Assembly (NCBI GenBank): GCA_023428375.1
Contig: JAEYYR010000004.1
Location: forward strand, 72,292-136,291
Length of the DNA stretch: 64,000 nucleotides
Direction: 5' to 3'
Source of the DNA: a bacterium
Lineage (GTDB): Bacteria; Babelota; Babeliae; Babelales; Babelaceae
Shown: piece after piece, positions 8,785 through 17,391 of the stretch
Numbering within the stretch: the first letter of the stretch is position 1
How the letters are laid out: each line of letters opens with the position of its first letter
Notes under the pieces: model-generated
Database searches by the model: none
What the model was told of the DNA's origin: nothing
The model's input: only the letters and a program-made list of their open reading frames with translations
Made by a program: the position numbers and the translations under genes

Positions 8785-9276
8785 ATGCGTAATTATTTAT
8801 TAATTTTTTATATTTTGCATATTAGTATGCATCTTTTATGTGCTGATCGTGAACATGAAATGAATTTTAAGCGTGTCTGTTCTAGTGCTGTCTATTGGAA
8901 TCAAAAATATTTAGAACGAAATATTCAGAATGTGAAATATTTAACCTTGGATGAAAAAATTCAGGCGTATCCCTATTGCGAAAAGTATCTTAATAGATAT
9001 TCAATAAACACGGCGCATAGTCCTAGCGAATTACCCTATTTACTAGGTTATTATGGAACAGGATTTGTCGGTTGTGGAGTAATGCTATTGGGGATGAGGG
9101 CTTTTTTCGGAGAAGATTTTGGACGCGTCTTTTCATTTAAAAGTATTTTTATGTTAACTTCAGCTCCTGTATGGATGACCGGTTATGTTTATGGCGTAGC
9201 AAGTTGGAATCAGAAAATTCAAAATAGTTATAATCAGCGAACTAAGATGATTCAAGACTTACCGCATTCTATATAA
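8785..9276 (+). CDS. Exported protein with a C-terminal two-helix membrane hairpin
   Basis: 163 residues from the ATG at 8785, chosen because it starts a signal peptide (MRNYLLIFYILHISMHLLCA). A frame beginning 10 codons earlier would put polar residues before it. After a polar helical region there are two membrane segments (about 92-107 and 120-137, LGYYGTGFVGCGVMLLGM and FMLTSAPVWMTGYVYG) and a polar tail. Its plan resembles the proteins at 10245 and 19850: helix, two membrane segments, then a final helix beginning Y-x-x-A or similar. I suggest one divergent lineage family. No good ribosome-binding site seen. Function unknown. Confidence 0.6.
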   Translation: MRNYLLIFYILHISMHLLCADREHEMNFKRVCSSAVYWNQKYLERNIQNVKYLTLDEKIQAYPYCEKYLNRYSINTAHSPSELPYLLGYYGTGFVGCGVMLLGMRAFFGEDFGRVFSFKSIFMLTSAPVWMTGYVYGVASWNQKIQNSYNQRTKMIQDLPHSI

Positions 9277-9806
9277 ATATCAGAGTTGTAATGAGAGCAG
9301 GTTATTTATAATTTCATTACTTTCTAGGTTACTTATATATGTTCATTATTGGGTTGGTTCAGGGCTTATTTTTTTTAATTACATTCCTATAATTGAGAAT
9401 ATGAATCGACTTCTCAGATTGTGAAAATTTAAGTTTTTGATTAAGTATGGATATAATTCCTCGTTTTCTTCAAACATGCCAGTTCGTATTTGAGCTATTA
9501 GTCTGGGTCTCATTTGGATTTTACATATTTTTCTTAAGTCGATATTTCATTCGGAAAAAAGAAAAAAGTAAAAAAAATATTGAAAGACGCTGCGAAGAAC
9601 TACGTAACCAATTTAAAAAATGATTTTAAATTTTCGAGAATTACCTTATTCTTTTTATTTACATCTCAATTTCTTAGTGAAATACCACAATATCCGTTTA
9701 TAAGCGTTAACAATTAATGCAGCAACTGATATTTAATTATGGCTGAAATATATAATTCAAAAATTAAAAAATCTTTTAATTATTCCCGCAAACTAGAGAA
9801 ATCCCC
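9277..9806. other. AT-rich 530-base interval holding only one possible small gene
   Basis: Apart from the 58-codon frame at 9447-9623, I see no gene, tRNA or strong hairpin here. A 29-codon ATG frame starting at 9739 (ending MAEIYNS...KIKLF) stops just inside the next gene in another frame and is probably chance or remnant sequence. The stretch may be a decayed gene region. Confidence 0.5.
9447..9623 (+). CDS. Possible 58-residue single-membrane-segment small protein
   Basis: ATG at 9447 and TGA at 9621-9623 give 58 residues. One hydrophobic segment (about residues 12-31, CQFVFELLVWVSFGFYIFFL) is followed by a strongly basic and then mixed-charge helix (RYFIRKKEKSKKNIERRCEE). That pattern, an N-terminal membrane anchor with a positive-inside cytoplasmic tail, is unlikely in random AT-rich sequence. 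There is no good Shine-Dalgarno site, so this remains a candidate. Confidence 0.4.
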   Translation: MDIIPRFLQTCQFVFELLVWVSFGFYIFFLSRYFIRKKEKSKKNIERRCEELRNQFKK

Positions 9807-10208
9807 TTGGAAGATAAAATTATTTTAATTCATACAATATTAGAGCGTCATATTCTTACCGAAAATTTTTATACGACTGTGTTAAATGTCTTTCATAAAG
9901 AATATAATATCGATCTTTTTACCAACAATGATTATGAAAGTGAAATAAGCGCTTACAAGCATGTATTGAGGAGCAAATTGACCCAGTACTTGGGAAAAAT
10001 CTATACCTTTGAAGAATTAAGTGAAATGGCTTTGGATAATAATTCTGCTTTATATTACAGAATGTTAAACGAAGAATATAAAGGTGTTATTGCACAAGAA
10101 ACCAGAGTTTTTTCAGCTGATTTGCGCGAAAAATTTGCGAGAGATGGCATATCAAAAAAATCATTCTTACAAACATTATGGCAATCAATAGCTAACTTTC
10201 TGAAATAA
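9807..10208 (+). CDS. Helical hypothetical protein, possibly N-terminally truncated
   Basis: A 133-residue protein beginning at a TTG (EDKIILIHTILERH...). It lacks the signal peptide that most neighbours have. The central part (YTTVLNVFHKEYN, then YLGKIYTFEELSEMA) is reminiscent of DUF2059-type periplasmic domains, in which a helix is followed by FTxEEL, but this is only a resemblance. The nearest in-frame upstream sequence has no ATG. Either the gene uses TTG or its signal-encoding start was lost. Function unknown. Confidence 0.5.
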   Translation: MEDKIILIHTILERHILTENFYTTVLNVFHKEYNIDLFTNNDYESEISAYKHVLRSKLTQYLGKIYTFEELSEMALDNNSALYYRMLNEEYKGVIAQETRVFSADLREKFARDGISKKSFLQTLWQSIANFLK

Positions 10209-10244
10209 ATTATTCGATATATTTAGCGAGCCATTTGTACTTGA

Positions 10245-10748
10245 TTACTTTGCTTGAGATTCTTTAAGTTTTTCGTTGATTAAAGAAATTTTATATAAGC
10301 TACTTCGATGCAATATTTTATCATATGCTATGGTGCTAGTAATATATGCACCGCATATGAGAGGGACTGTTATGATACCTAGTATCGCTCCTTGAAACTC
10401 TTCGGGCATATTATATATTTCGTATCCACATAACCAATTTATTCCAATGATGCTCAAAGTTGTGCCAACGACAAATAATCCTAGTTCTTTGGCAGCTTGT
10501 TTGGGAGGGGTGGAGTCCGGGCTAGCAGGTAGCGTTCTGTTTACTTTTTCATAGTTATTACAGATTTGGATAGCCTTTTCTGCTTGCGTAATCGTAATTT
10601 TATCAATCTTGTTAAGACTTCTTTTTAAGTTAATCGCAAGAAGTTTATTTGCGTTGGTATAAACTTCTTCAATTGCTTGATTTCTTATGCCTTCGCAATG
10701 GTTTGTAGTCGTAGAAATAGAGATTATTAATAGAATAAAGTAAAACAT
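10245..10748 (-). CDS. Exported protein with a C-terminal membrane hairpin
   Basis: 167 residues from the ATG at the complement of 10746-10748, chosen because it opens a signal peptide (MFYFILLIISISTTTNHCEG). The frame could extend 38 codons further. The mature part has a helical region, a Pro-rich linker (TLPASPDSTPPKQ), then two membrane segments (about 92-110 and 119-139) and a polar C-terminal helix ending SLINEKLKESQ. The layout matches the proteins at 8785 and 19850. No motif of known function seen. Confidence 0.6.
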   Translation of the reverse strand: MFYFILLIISISTTTNHCEGIRNQAIEEVYTNANKLLAINLKRSLNKIDKITITQAEKAIQICNNYEKVNRTLPASPDSTPPKQAAKELGLFVVGTTLSIIGINWLCGYEIYNMPEEFQGAILGIITVPLICGAYITSTIAYDKILHRSSLYKISLINEKLKESQAK

Positions 10749-10880
10749 ACGGTATTTTAGTTGAGGTTCTTTAATTCTTAGATTAGGACAATATAAATAA
10801 AAGACAATTAGTAAACATACAGGCTTCCCTATAATTTTTAAATTTTGACAAACTTCAAGCATGCATTATATCTTGCATGT

Positions 10881-11756
10881 ATGGTTTTTCGAAAGATTTT
10901 GTTCCAATCATTGTTGTTTTTTTGTACCGTTCAAGTCGCTTGTGATGTGTCTTTGCTACAACACTTTCAGCGCGCTGGGTATGTAGAAATTTTAAATAAT
11001 TATCACAATGCTGAAGCATTTGATTCTTTGTATGTGTTATTTGATGAAATGATTGAATTTTTACAATCTAATCCATTTTGGACTCACAAGTTAAACAGCG
11101 CAAAAGAACGTTTTATTCGATCAAAAAATAGACACCTGTATCGTACAGATTTTTTTGGATTGTATGATGAGTCAAATAGAAAAGACCGGAATCAAGTTGC
11201 TTTTTATTATTCGATTCATTTTCATGAATTTATTTTAACCTATCTTCCCGAAATTAATCGCATTCCATCAATCATTAATTTTCTCCATGCCTGTTTAGAT
11301 ATGCAAAAACCATACGGAACTTTAATTGAAAATGCAGCGCTTGAGCTCAATTTAAGCAGCATTTTTTCTTCAGAGTGTGGTTCACCACCCATACTGTTAA
11401 AAGTTGTTAAATACCTTCCCGCCTACAATGCATCAAGACCTCATTATGATGGCTCTGCATTTTCATTATTTCTTGATAGTACGGATAATCAATCGTTATT
11501 GCTTTCTCCTTACAAATCCTCATTCAGTTCTAATGATTTTTATTGTCCGCTGAGAAATTTTCCTAGAAAATCTATTCAAAATTCATTGTTACTTATTCCC
11601 GGTGCATTACTTACTGAATATTCAATATATCCAACACCACACATTGTCATCAAAAGTGGCAAAACTCGCTATGCCACCATCGCATTTGCAATGCGACCAC
11701 ATTACACGCCACTAAAAAACGATTTTTCGCCACTTCCTGTGATAAGCATTGAATAA
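10881..11756 (+). CDS. Exported 2-oxoglutarate/Fe(II) dioxygenase-like protein
   Basis: 291 residues from the ATG at 10881, which opens a signal peptide (MVFRKILFQSLLFFCTVQVA). The C-terminal half matches the isopenicillin-N-synthase-type jelly-roll: an H-x-D pair (HYDGSAFSLFL, His188 and Asp190), a distal His in TPHIVI (His254), and RYATIAF (Arg263), where this family places the 2OG-binding Arg. The segment LLIPGALLTEYS occupies the position of the usual PGALVVNIGDLL. The whole metal triad and the Arg are therefore present. Such enzymes hydroxylate or oxidise small molecules or proteins in the cytoplasm; a signal peptide is unusual. The family call is inferred from spacing and motifs only. 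Confidence 0.65.
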   Translation: MVFRKILFQSLLFFCTVQVACDVSLLQHFQRAGYVEILNNYHNAEAFDSLYVLFDEMIEFLQSNPFWTHKLNSAKERFIRSKNRHLYRTDFFGLYDESNRKDRNQVAFYYSIHFHEFILTYLPEINRIPSIINFLHACLDMQKPYGTLIENAALELNLSSIFSSECGSPPILLKVVKYLPAYNASRPHYDGSAFSLFLDSTDNQSLLLSPYKSSFSSNDFYCPLRNFPRKSIQNSLLLIPGALLTEYSIYPTPHIVIKSGKTRYATIAFAMRPHYTPLKNDFSPLPVISIE

Positions 11757-11819
11757 AATTTTTCAGCAAATTATGATGCTAAAAATGATTCTCTAATAAT
11801 CAGTACTACAGGGATACGC

Positions 11820-14345
11820 ATGTTAAATTTTTTATATTTAATACTTCTTTTAACCTCCAATTCGTTGTATCCATTAACAACGCTTCATGTAACTGCAAGT
11901 ACTGACAATAATCCCGGAGGACAGGGCGATCCTGGTGAATTGAGGTATGTATTGAATCTAATGAATCAAGATTTAAATTCATTACCTGATGATTATGCAA
12001 TTGTTTTTGATTTTCCCATGACCATTCAACTCAATGGTATTTTGCCCATTATTAATAACTCATTAAATCCCGTTACTATCACTATTGGTAATGCAGGAAA
12101 TATTCCCACCGTTACCATCGACGGCGGTGGCGTCTATAGTGGTTTTTTTATGCCAACGGGTAATGTGACCGTTCAAAATATAATTTTCCAAAACATGGTT
12201 GCTAAAGGCGGTAATGGTGGTGACGGAATCTCCGGTGGCGGCGGTGGAATGGGTGCTGGTGCTGGTATTTATGCGCCATTCACTTTTTTAAATGGTTCAA
12301 ATCCTTCAATTACTTTGAGTAACGTATCGATAAATAGCTGTTCTGCTGTTGGTGGCAATGGTGGTAATTATTCTGCAGCTACAACAGGTAATGAAGGTGG
12401 TGGCGGAGGCGGCGGCTTTAGCGGTAATGGTGGTTCTATTACTACAACCGGAAGCACTGGCGGCGCAGGCGGTGGAGGTTTTGGTGGGGATGGCGGCAAT
12501 GTTACCGTTTCTACCGACTTTCCCGAAGGCGGCGGCGGAGGCGGCGGCGGTGGTATTGGTTCTCGTGCCACAATCGGTACAATAACGAATTTAGGTAATG
12601 GTGGTTCTGATCAAGATGATGGCCAAGGTGGCAGCTGTTATTTTTCTAATATTACCGCGGGTAATGGTGCTGGTGGTCATACTGGTGGCATCGATGCCGG
12701 CGGAGGAGGAGGCGGTGGCGTTGTTGGCGTTGGAAATTCTGGCGGTGGCGGCGGTGGAAGCTTAGGATTTGATGGAAGTCTGCCCGAAGGTTCTATTCCA
12801 CCAGGTGGTAGCGCACAAGCATCAGGCGGTAATGGTGGTGATGGCGGCGGCGGTGCTGGAGGCGGCATAGTTGTTACCGGTATTACTAATAATATCGATG
12901 GTAAAGCAGGCAGTGGTGGCTACGCAGGCGGTGGAGGCGGCGGTGCCGGTATTGGCGCATCCGATGCAGGTTATTCCGTTCAAGGCGGTAATGGCGGTGT
13001 TGGCGGCGGCGGAGGCGGAGGTGGTGTCAACCTATCTGGCTCAACACCCGCTGATGGAGGCAACTCTGAGGGTGGTGGAGGCGGCGGTGGCGGACCTACT
13101 TCCGGAAGTAATGCATCAGGCGGTTCTGATGTAGGAAATCTAGGCGGCGGCGCTGGAGGAAATGGTGCAGATAATGTTGGCTTTGGCTTCGGCGGAGGCG
13201 GCGGTGGAGGTGGAAGTGCTCTCGGCGGTGCAATTTTTGTTGATCGTAATTTGAGTTTTACTATCCAAGCGCTTTCGGGAATTCCTACGACATTTAATAC
13301 ATCAAACAACACTATTCAAGCAGGATCAGGCGGTAGTGGTACACTCGGTGGTGGCACCGATGGGCAACCAGGATCCGCATTAGGAAATAGTATTTTCTTG
13401 AGAGCTGGATCATCATTAACCTTTAATGCAGATGATGTTAACGATCTTTTAACGCTCGGTGACCAAGTTGCTTTTATTGATGATACATCTTTCGGTGCTG
13501 GCGGCACTTCAGTGCTTGTAACAGGAAATGGCACCGTAATATATAATGGTACAACCGATTATGCCGGAAATATTCAGATCAATAACGCAAATTTTAAAGT
13601 AAATGGACAGATTGATACTGCACCTATTTCTGTATGCAGAAACGTTGGATTCAGTACGCAAAGAGGTACGTTGAGTGGTTCAGGAACAATGACAGGAAAT
13701 GTCTTTGCAAATTCCGGAACGATTTCTCCTGATACTGGTCAGACACTTACGTTAGGAGCTTTAACGTTAACTCCCGCAGATCCAATGAGTGGTACGTTGG
13801 GGAGTCTTGTGCATATTACCATTGATACCAATGGAACTTCACTTGTTGCAGTGAATGGAACTGCTACATTAGCCGGTGTCTTGGAAATTGATTTAGATCC
13901 AAGTGTACAATCTGGCACGTATGTGATTCTTACTTCAACCGGCATTACGGGTACCTTTGATTCGGTTACGTTTACCGGATCAACGCCGCAGTATGTTTTG
14001 TCATATCTTCCCGTTGATAATCCTACCTTTGTTCAACTTGAGATTTTAGCGCCTTCATCTACAGTACAACCAGTATCAAATCTTAGAGGTAGGCAGAAGA
14101 AAAATGATTTTGGATTTGAATATGAGTTATATAATCAGTTAACTTGGAAGGCGAGTCCTTCTGTAAGTATTAAGAGTTATATTATTTATCGTGATGATAA
14201 TAAAATTGCAACAGTAAATCAGTCAACGCATACCTACCAAGACCATAATCGTCCACGTGGTGTATCGTCTGTTTATTCCGTAGTTGCATTTGATAATAAC
14301 GGCAATTTCAGTTCACCGGTGACCATAACTATTTCAGGAAAATGA
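11820..14345 (+). CDS. Giant glycine-rich surface protein with C-terminal Fn3-like module
   Basis: 841 residues with a signal peptide (MLNFLYLILLLTSNSLYPL). Residues 25-125 resemble the start of a right-handed beta-helix (TVTIDGGGVYSG, TVQNIIFQNM). Residues 126-470 are glycine-dominated with runs of GGG and GN. Residues 490-740 look like autotransporter-type passenger strands (GTLSGSGTMTGNVFANSGTI). The last 87 residues form an Fn3-like domain (LTWKASPSVSIKSYIIYRDD, then YSVVAFDNNGN). No autotransporter barrel is fused; instead an outer-membrane-barrel gene starts 11 bases downstream. AGGGA precedes the ATG. Likely a surface-exposed adhesin-type protein, by inference. Confidence 0.8.
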   Translation: MLNFLYLILLLTSNSLYPLTTLHVTASTDNNPGGQGDPGELRYVLNLMNQDLNSLPDDYAIVFDFPMTIQLNGILPIINNSLNPVTITIGNAGNIPTVTIDGGGVYSGFFMPTGNVTVQNIIFQNMVAKGGNGGDGISGGGGGMGAGAGIYAPFTFLNGSNPSITLSNVSINSCSAVGGNGGNYSAATTGNEGGGGGGGFSGNGGSITTTGSTGGAGGGGFGGDGGNVTVSTDFPEGGGGGGGGGIGSRATIGTITNLGNGGSDQDDGQGGSCYFSNITAGNGAGGHTGGIDAGGGGGGGVVGVGNSGGGGGGSLGFDGSLPEGSIPPGGSAQASGGNGGDGGGGAGGGIVVTGITNNIDGKAGSGGYAGGGGGGAGIGASDAGYSVQGGNGGVGGGGGGGGVNLSGSTPADGGNSEGGGGGGGGPTSGSNASGGSDVGNLGGGAGGNGADNVGFGFGGGGGGGGSALGGAIFVDRNLSFTIQALSGIPTTFNTSNNTIQAGSGGSGTLGGGTDGQPGSALGNSIFLRAGSSLTFNADDVNDLLTLGDQVAFIDDTSFGAGGTSVLVTGNGTVIYNGTTDYAGNIQINNANFKVNGQIDTAPISVCRNVGFSTQRGTLSGSGTMTGNVFANSGTISPDTGQTLTLGALTLTPADPMSGTLGSLVHITIDTNGTSLVAVNGTATLAGVLEIDLDPSVQSGTYVILTSTGITGTFDSVTFTGSTPQYVLSYLPVDNPTFVQLEILAPSSTVQPVSNLRGRQKKNDFGFEYELYNQLTWKASPSVSIKSYIIYRDDNKIATVNQSTHTYQDHNRPRGVSSVYSVVAFDNNGNFSSPVTITISGK
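12190..13230 (+). repeat. Glycine-codon low-complexity region
   Basis: This stretch is dominated by GGN codons (GGCGGCGG, GGTGGTGG) and is much more GC-rich than its surroundings. It encodes irregular Gly-rich units rather than an exact tandem repeat. Confidence 0.85.
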
Positions 14346-14356
14346 GGATAATAAGA

Positions 14357-14950
14357 ATGTATAAAAAATTTAGTGTCCTATTATTTTCCGTAGTGATCAA
14401 CACATTGGTCTACGCTCAATGTGAGCCATCATGGATTGAATTAAAGCCCAGCTATTTTTTCTTTACTCAATCGCCGATGAAGGATGTGTATGATAAGGGT
14501 GGTTTTCAAATTCAAGCATGTGCTTCTTCACCCATCTGTTATTCTCTGGATTTGTACGGGAGTATTGGTTTTCGCAAAGCATGGGGTCATGCATTAAATA
14601 GTTGTGAAGAAACAAGTTTGACCGTTATTCCCGTAGATATTGGCTTAAAACCAGTATTTAGTTTTTGTGAATGCTACAATTATTACTTTGCATTTGGCCC
14701 CCGTTATTTTTATGTGCATCAACATAATTGTTCACCATATGTTGATAGTATTATTAATAAAAGTGGCATCGGATTTTTTGTAAATACCGGGTTTAATGTA
14801 CTCTATAGAGATTGTTTCTTGATTGGTCTTTTTGCTGAATATTCCTACGAAAAGAAAAAAGTTTGCCCGCAAAGACCACGCGTTTATAGTAATGGCAGTG
14901 TCCAAATCGGTGGAGTTGCTGTAGGTATAAGTGTTGGTTACGAGTATTAG
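14357..14950 (+). CDS. Outer-membrane beta-barrel protein (family A, copy 1)
   Basis: 197 residues from the ATG at 14357, which follows a GAGG by 9 bases; an earlier ATG at 14342 overlaps the previous stop. Signal peptide MYKKFSVLLFSVVINTLVYAQ. The mature protein has alternating hydrophobic/polar strands, several cysteines (CEPS, CASSPICYS, CEETS, CECYNYY) and ends in the aromatic strand VGISVGYEY, as expected of an 8- to 10-strand outer-membrane barrel. It is paralogous to the protein at 16664: both share size, strand order and blocks such as the VIPVDIGLKP/LIPLAFGLKY segment. It probably forms an operon with the upstream Gly-rich protein. Confidence 0.8.
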   Translation: MYKKFSVLLFSVVINTLVYAQCEPSWIELKPSYFFFTQSPMKDVYDKGGFQIQACASSPICYSLDLYGSIGFRKAWGHALNSCEETSLTVIPVDIGLKPVFSFCECYNYYFAFGPRYFYVHQHNCSPYVDSIINKSGIGFFVNTGFNVLYRDCFLIGLFAEYSYEKKKVCPQRPRVYSNGSVQIGGVAVGISVGYEY

Positions 14951-14973
14951 AATTCTCTATTTATAATTAAGAC

Positions 14974-15007
14974 AGAGCGGTAAAAAATTTTTACCGCTCT
15001 TTTTTTT
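14974..15007. terminator. Bidirectional terminator between convergent genes
   Basis: AGAGCGGTAAAAA and TTTTTACCGCTCT form a near-perfect palindrome at 14974-15000, followed by a T run on the + strand. It serves the operon ending at 14950 and probably also the minus-strand gene ending at 15015. Confidence 0.9.
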
Positions 15008-15014
15008 GAAAGGA

Positions 15015-16481
15015 TTAACGATTGCAACAGTAAGTATTATTTTTGCTAGCTGATCGAAGAATGCATGGAATAGCCGAGCATTCTGTTACCGTGGTTGAAA
15101 TAGGGAAAGAAGTATTTCCTAATGCATCGACAGTAACTATGTAATACGTATTTCCTACCCAAGGTGCATTTCGATAAATATCATATTCCAAGGCAGAAGT
15201 TGCAGGAATTGTAGCTACTAATTGTGATAAGTTTGCATCTCTATAAATACGATATTCTACCGGTGTGTTTCCCGATGTTGGTGCAGACCAAGTGAGACGA
15301 TAGATAATTGATGTATTTAATAAAAATACATTGGTAATAATTGTGCCCGTAAAATTAAGTGGCGCATCAACAATCCCTGTAAAAATAACGCCCACATTGT
15401 TATTAAATGTATCGACCACATAGACATAACGATCGTCTGGCGTAATTGCTAATGATACGAAACGAGTCAAAGAAGGCACAATTAATCCTGGTGTGTACAA
15501 TGTGTTATTATATGTTGGGCTTGATGGATTGGTATCTATCACGCTCACGCTACTGATGTCACCACTTGCACCAATAAAATTTGAAACATATACATAGAGA
15601 CCATTCGTCGTAGTTGCTGCATCGTTAGGAAAATTAAACGCACCGATAAGGCTTGGAGCGCTTAATACAGTATTAAATGTTGGACTTGCTGGATTGGTAT
15701 CAACGACGGTAACATCCGCGCTTGAACCATCAGTAACATAAGCAAAAAATCCATTTTTGGTGAAAGAAAATCCTTCGGGTTGAGCATTAACTACATTAAG
15801 GCCTGGTGTTGTTAGCACTGTATTATAATCAGGACTAGAAGGATCAATATCTACAACATTCATGCTTCCCGTAAGATTTGCAATATAGGCATAAAGCCCG
15901 CTTGGTGTTATTTCAATATCAAATGGATTGTTCAGTACCCCAACTAATGCGGGTGTAGCTATAACCGTATTATAAGTGCCACTTGAAGGGTTGATATCAA
16001 TTAAATTAACGCTGTCGTCGCCAGTATTGGTGACATATGCAAACAGGCCATTAGGTGTTATGGCGATGCTGTTTGGACTGTCAAAAACACCAATAAGACC
16101 AGGTGCTGCAACCAAGGTATTAAAATTTGGGCTTGTTGGATCTGTATCAATTACAAGTACACTATTGCTATTGCTATCACATACATAGGCAAATGCTCCA
16201 TTAGGTGTAATTGCTATGCCATTTGGAGAATCAAAGGTACCGACGAGTGCTGGTGCACTCACTACCGTATTAAAAGTTGGGCTTGATGGATTAGTATCAA
16301 TTACACGCACGCTATTGTCACCACCATTGGTTACATAGGCATACAAGCCATTCGGCGTTATTGCTATATAACGTGGAACGTCAAATCCTCCAGTGATAAA
16401 AGCAATAAATGTGTTAACTTCAGCAGCAGTACCTACATGTGAAAACGCAAGAGCAAAACAAAAAAAAATAATTTTCAACAT
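15015..16481 (-). CDS. Exported YVTN-type beta-propeller with C-terminal Fn3-like domain
   Basis: 488 residues from the ATG at the complement of 16479-16481, chosen because it has GAGG upstream and starts a signal peptide (MLKIIFFCFALAFSHVGTAA). About seven repeats of roughly 45 residues follow, each with an ITPNGLYAYVTN-type strand and a V(R/L/N)VIDTNPSSPTFNTV-type strand. These are YVTN/NHL-like blades of a seven-bladed propeller. The last ~118 residues form an Fn3-like domain (YRLTWSAPTSG, EYRIYRDANLSQ, YYIVTVDALGN) like that of the Gly-rich protein at 11820, plus a cysteine-containing tail. Likely surface-located and protein- or glycan-binding. Divergent from the barrel gene at 16664. Confidence 0.85.
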   Translation of the reverse strand: MLKIIFFCFALAFSHVGTAAEVNTFIAFITGGFDVPRYIAITPNGLYAYVTNGGDNSVRVIDTNPSSPTFNTVVSAPALVGTFDSPNGIAITPNGAFAYVCDSNSNSVLVIDTDPTSPNFNTLVAAPGLIGVFDSPNSIAITPNGLFAYVTNTGDDSVNLIDINPSSGTYNTVIATPALVGVLNNPFDIEITPSGLYAYIANLTGSMNVVDIDPSSPDYNTVLTTPGLNVVNAQPEGFSFTKNGFFAYVTDGSSADVTVVDTNPASPTFNTVLSAPSLIGAFNFPNDAATTTNGLYVYVSNFIGASGDISSVSVIDTNPSSPTYNNTLYTPGLIVPSLTRFVSLAITPDDRYVYVVDTFNNNVGVIFTGIVDAPLNFTGTIITNVFLLNTSIIYRLTWSAPTSGNTPVEYRIYRDANLSQLVATIPATSALEYDIYRNAPWVGNTYYIVTVDALGNTSFPISTTVTECSAIPCILRSASKNNTYCCNR

Positions 16482-16611
16482 TAATAACCTCAATGGTTGA
16501 AGGATTCGTAAATCGTTACTGAAGCTTAATTTTTTGCGATAAAAAAAATCAAGTATGTCTTTTATTGACACAGTTTGAATAGAGTATTTAGGATAAAAGT
16601 TCGATACGACT

Positions 16612-16634
16612 TTGTTCAGTTCTATGCTGAACAA
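16612..16634 (+). promoter_or_regulatory. Hairpin in the leader of the second barrel gene
   Basis: TTGTTCAG (16612-16619) and CTGAACAA (16627-16634) pair as an 8-bp stem with a 7-base loop, ending 29 bases before the ATG at 16664. It could be an mRNA leader structure or an operator. Confidence 0.35.
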
Positions 16635-16663
16635 CTTTTAACATTAAAATTAGGAATAATCCC

Positions 16664-17260
16664 ATGAAATTATTCAATAGAATTGCTTTTGTAATTTTGT
16701 TATTAGTTACCAATTCTATATCGGCAAGAGATGTAATACTTGAGTTTAAAGGCGCTTATTTTCTTCCAACAAATGATATTTTTAAATCAATGTTTCATCG
16801 TGGTGGGGCATTGTATGGTCCAGAGCTAACGGTGCAACTATGTCCTGAAAGTTGTTTATATGGATTTGCAAGTGTTGATTATTTGAAAGCCCATGGAAGA
16901 TCGATTGGTGAATGTGATCCTACTAATGTTCAATTAATACCATTAGCTTTTGGTCTTAAATATTTTATTCCTCAGTGGTACGATTGTGTTGATTTCTATC
17001 TTGGATTAGGGTTCCAAGCGATTGATGTTCGTACCAAAAATTGCATTGCAGGTTCCGTAACAAGATTTACTAATTGGGGATTTGGTGGCATAGCTAAAGC
17101 AGGTTCTTACTGGTATTTACCATGTAATTTTGTAATTGATATTTTTGTTGATTATAGTTTTGTTAAAGTTGATCGTTGCGGCTCAAGCCCTTGCCTTGAT
17201 TTTCCAAAAGCCAATATTAGTGGCGCAATTTTCGGCGTAGGATTAGGATATAAGTTTTAA
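16664..17260 (+). CDS. Outer-membrane beta-barrel protein (family A, copy 2)
   Basis: 198 residues with a signal peptide (MKLFNRIAFVILLLVTNSISA) and a mature part of amphipathic strands ending in the aromatic strand GVGLGYKF, the usual C-terminal insertion signal for outer-membrane barrels. It is a divergent paralogue of the 14357 protein, with similar length and similarly placed cysteines (LCPESC, GECDP, NCIAG, CGSSPC). It is divergent from the YVTN-propeller gene, so each of the two large Fn3-bearing proteins has a barrel of this family beside it. AGGA lies upstream of the ATG. Confidence 0.8.
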   Translation: MKLFNRIAFVILLLVTNSISARDVILEFKGAYFLPTNDIFKSMFHRGGALYGPELTVQLCPESCLYGFASVDYLKAHGRSIGECDPTNVQLIPLAFGLKYFIPQWYDCVDFYLGLGFQAIDVRTKNCIAGSVTRFTNWGFGGIAKAGSYWYLPCNFVIDIFVDYSFVKVDRCGSSPCLDFPKANISGAIFGVGLGYKF

Positions 17261-17268
17261 ATTTTAGA

Positions 17269-17299
17269 AGCACTCGTGAGATACTATTTCACGAGTGCT
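17269..17299 (+). terminator. Hairpin after the second barrel gene
   Basis: AGCACTCGTGA (17269-17279) pairs with TCACGAGTGCT (17289-17299), an 11-bp stem with a 9-base loop. No T run follows, so termination is plausible but not certain. Confidence 0.55.
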
Positions 17300-17391
17300 C
17301 TATGAAATTTAAGAGTTTGGTTGTTCGCTTTTTTTCTTGAATTAATGGCATGCTTATATTTAAATAAAATAAAAAAAGAATAAGGAGTTGC

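Noticed and set aside
9739..10208. The 9807 gene as a frameshifted longer protein starting at the ATG at 9739
   Set aside because: The upstream frame lacks a signal peptide and family resemblance, so joining the two is not supported.
12368..13312. Proline-rich frames on the minus strand opposite the Gly-rich region
   Set aside because: Produced by GGN codons read in reverse (CCN = Pro); no start signals and no protein character.
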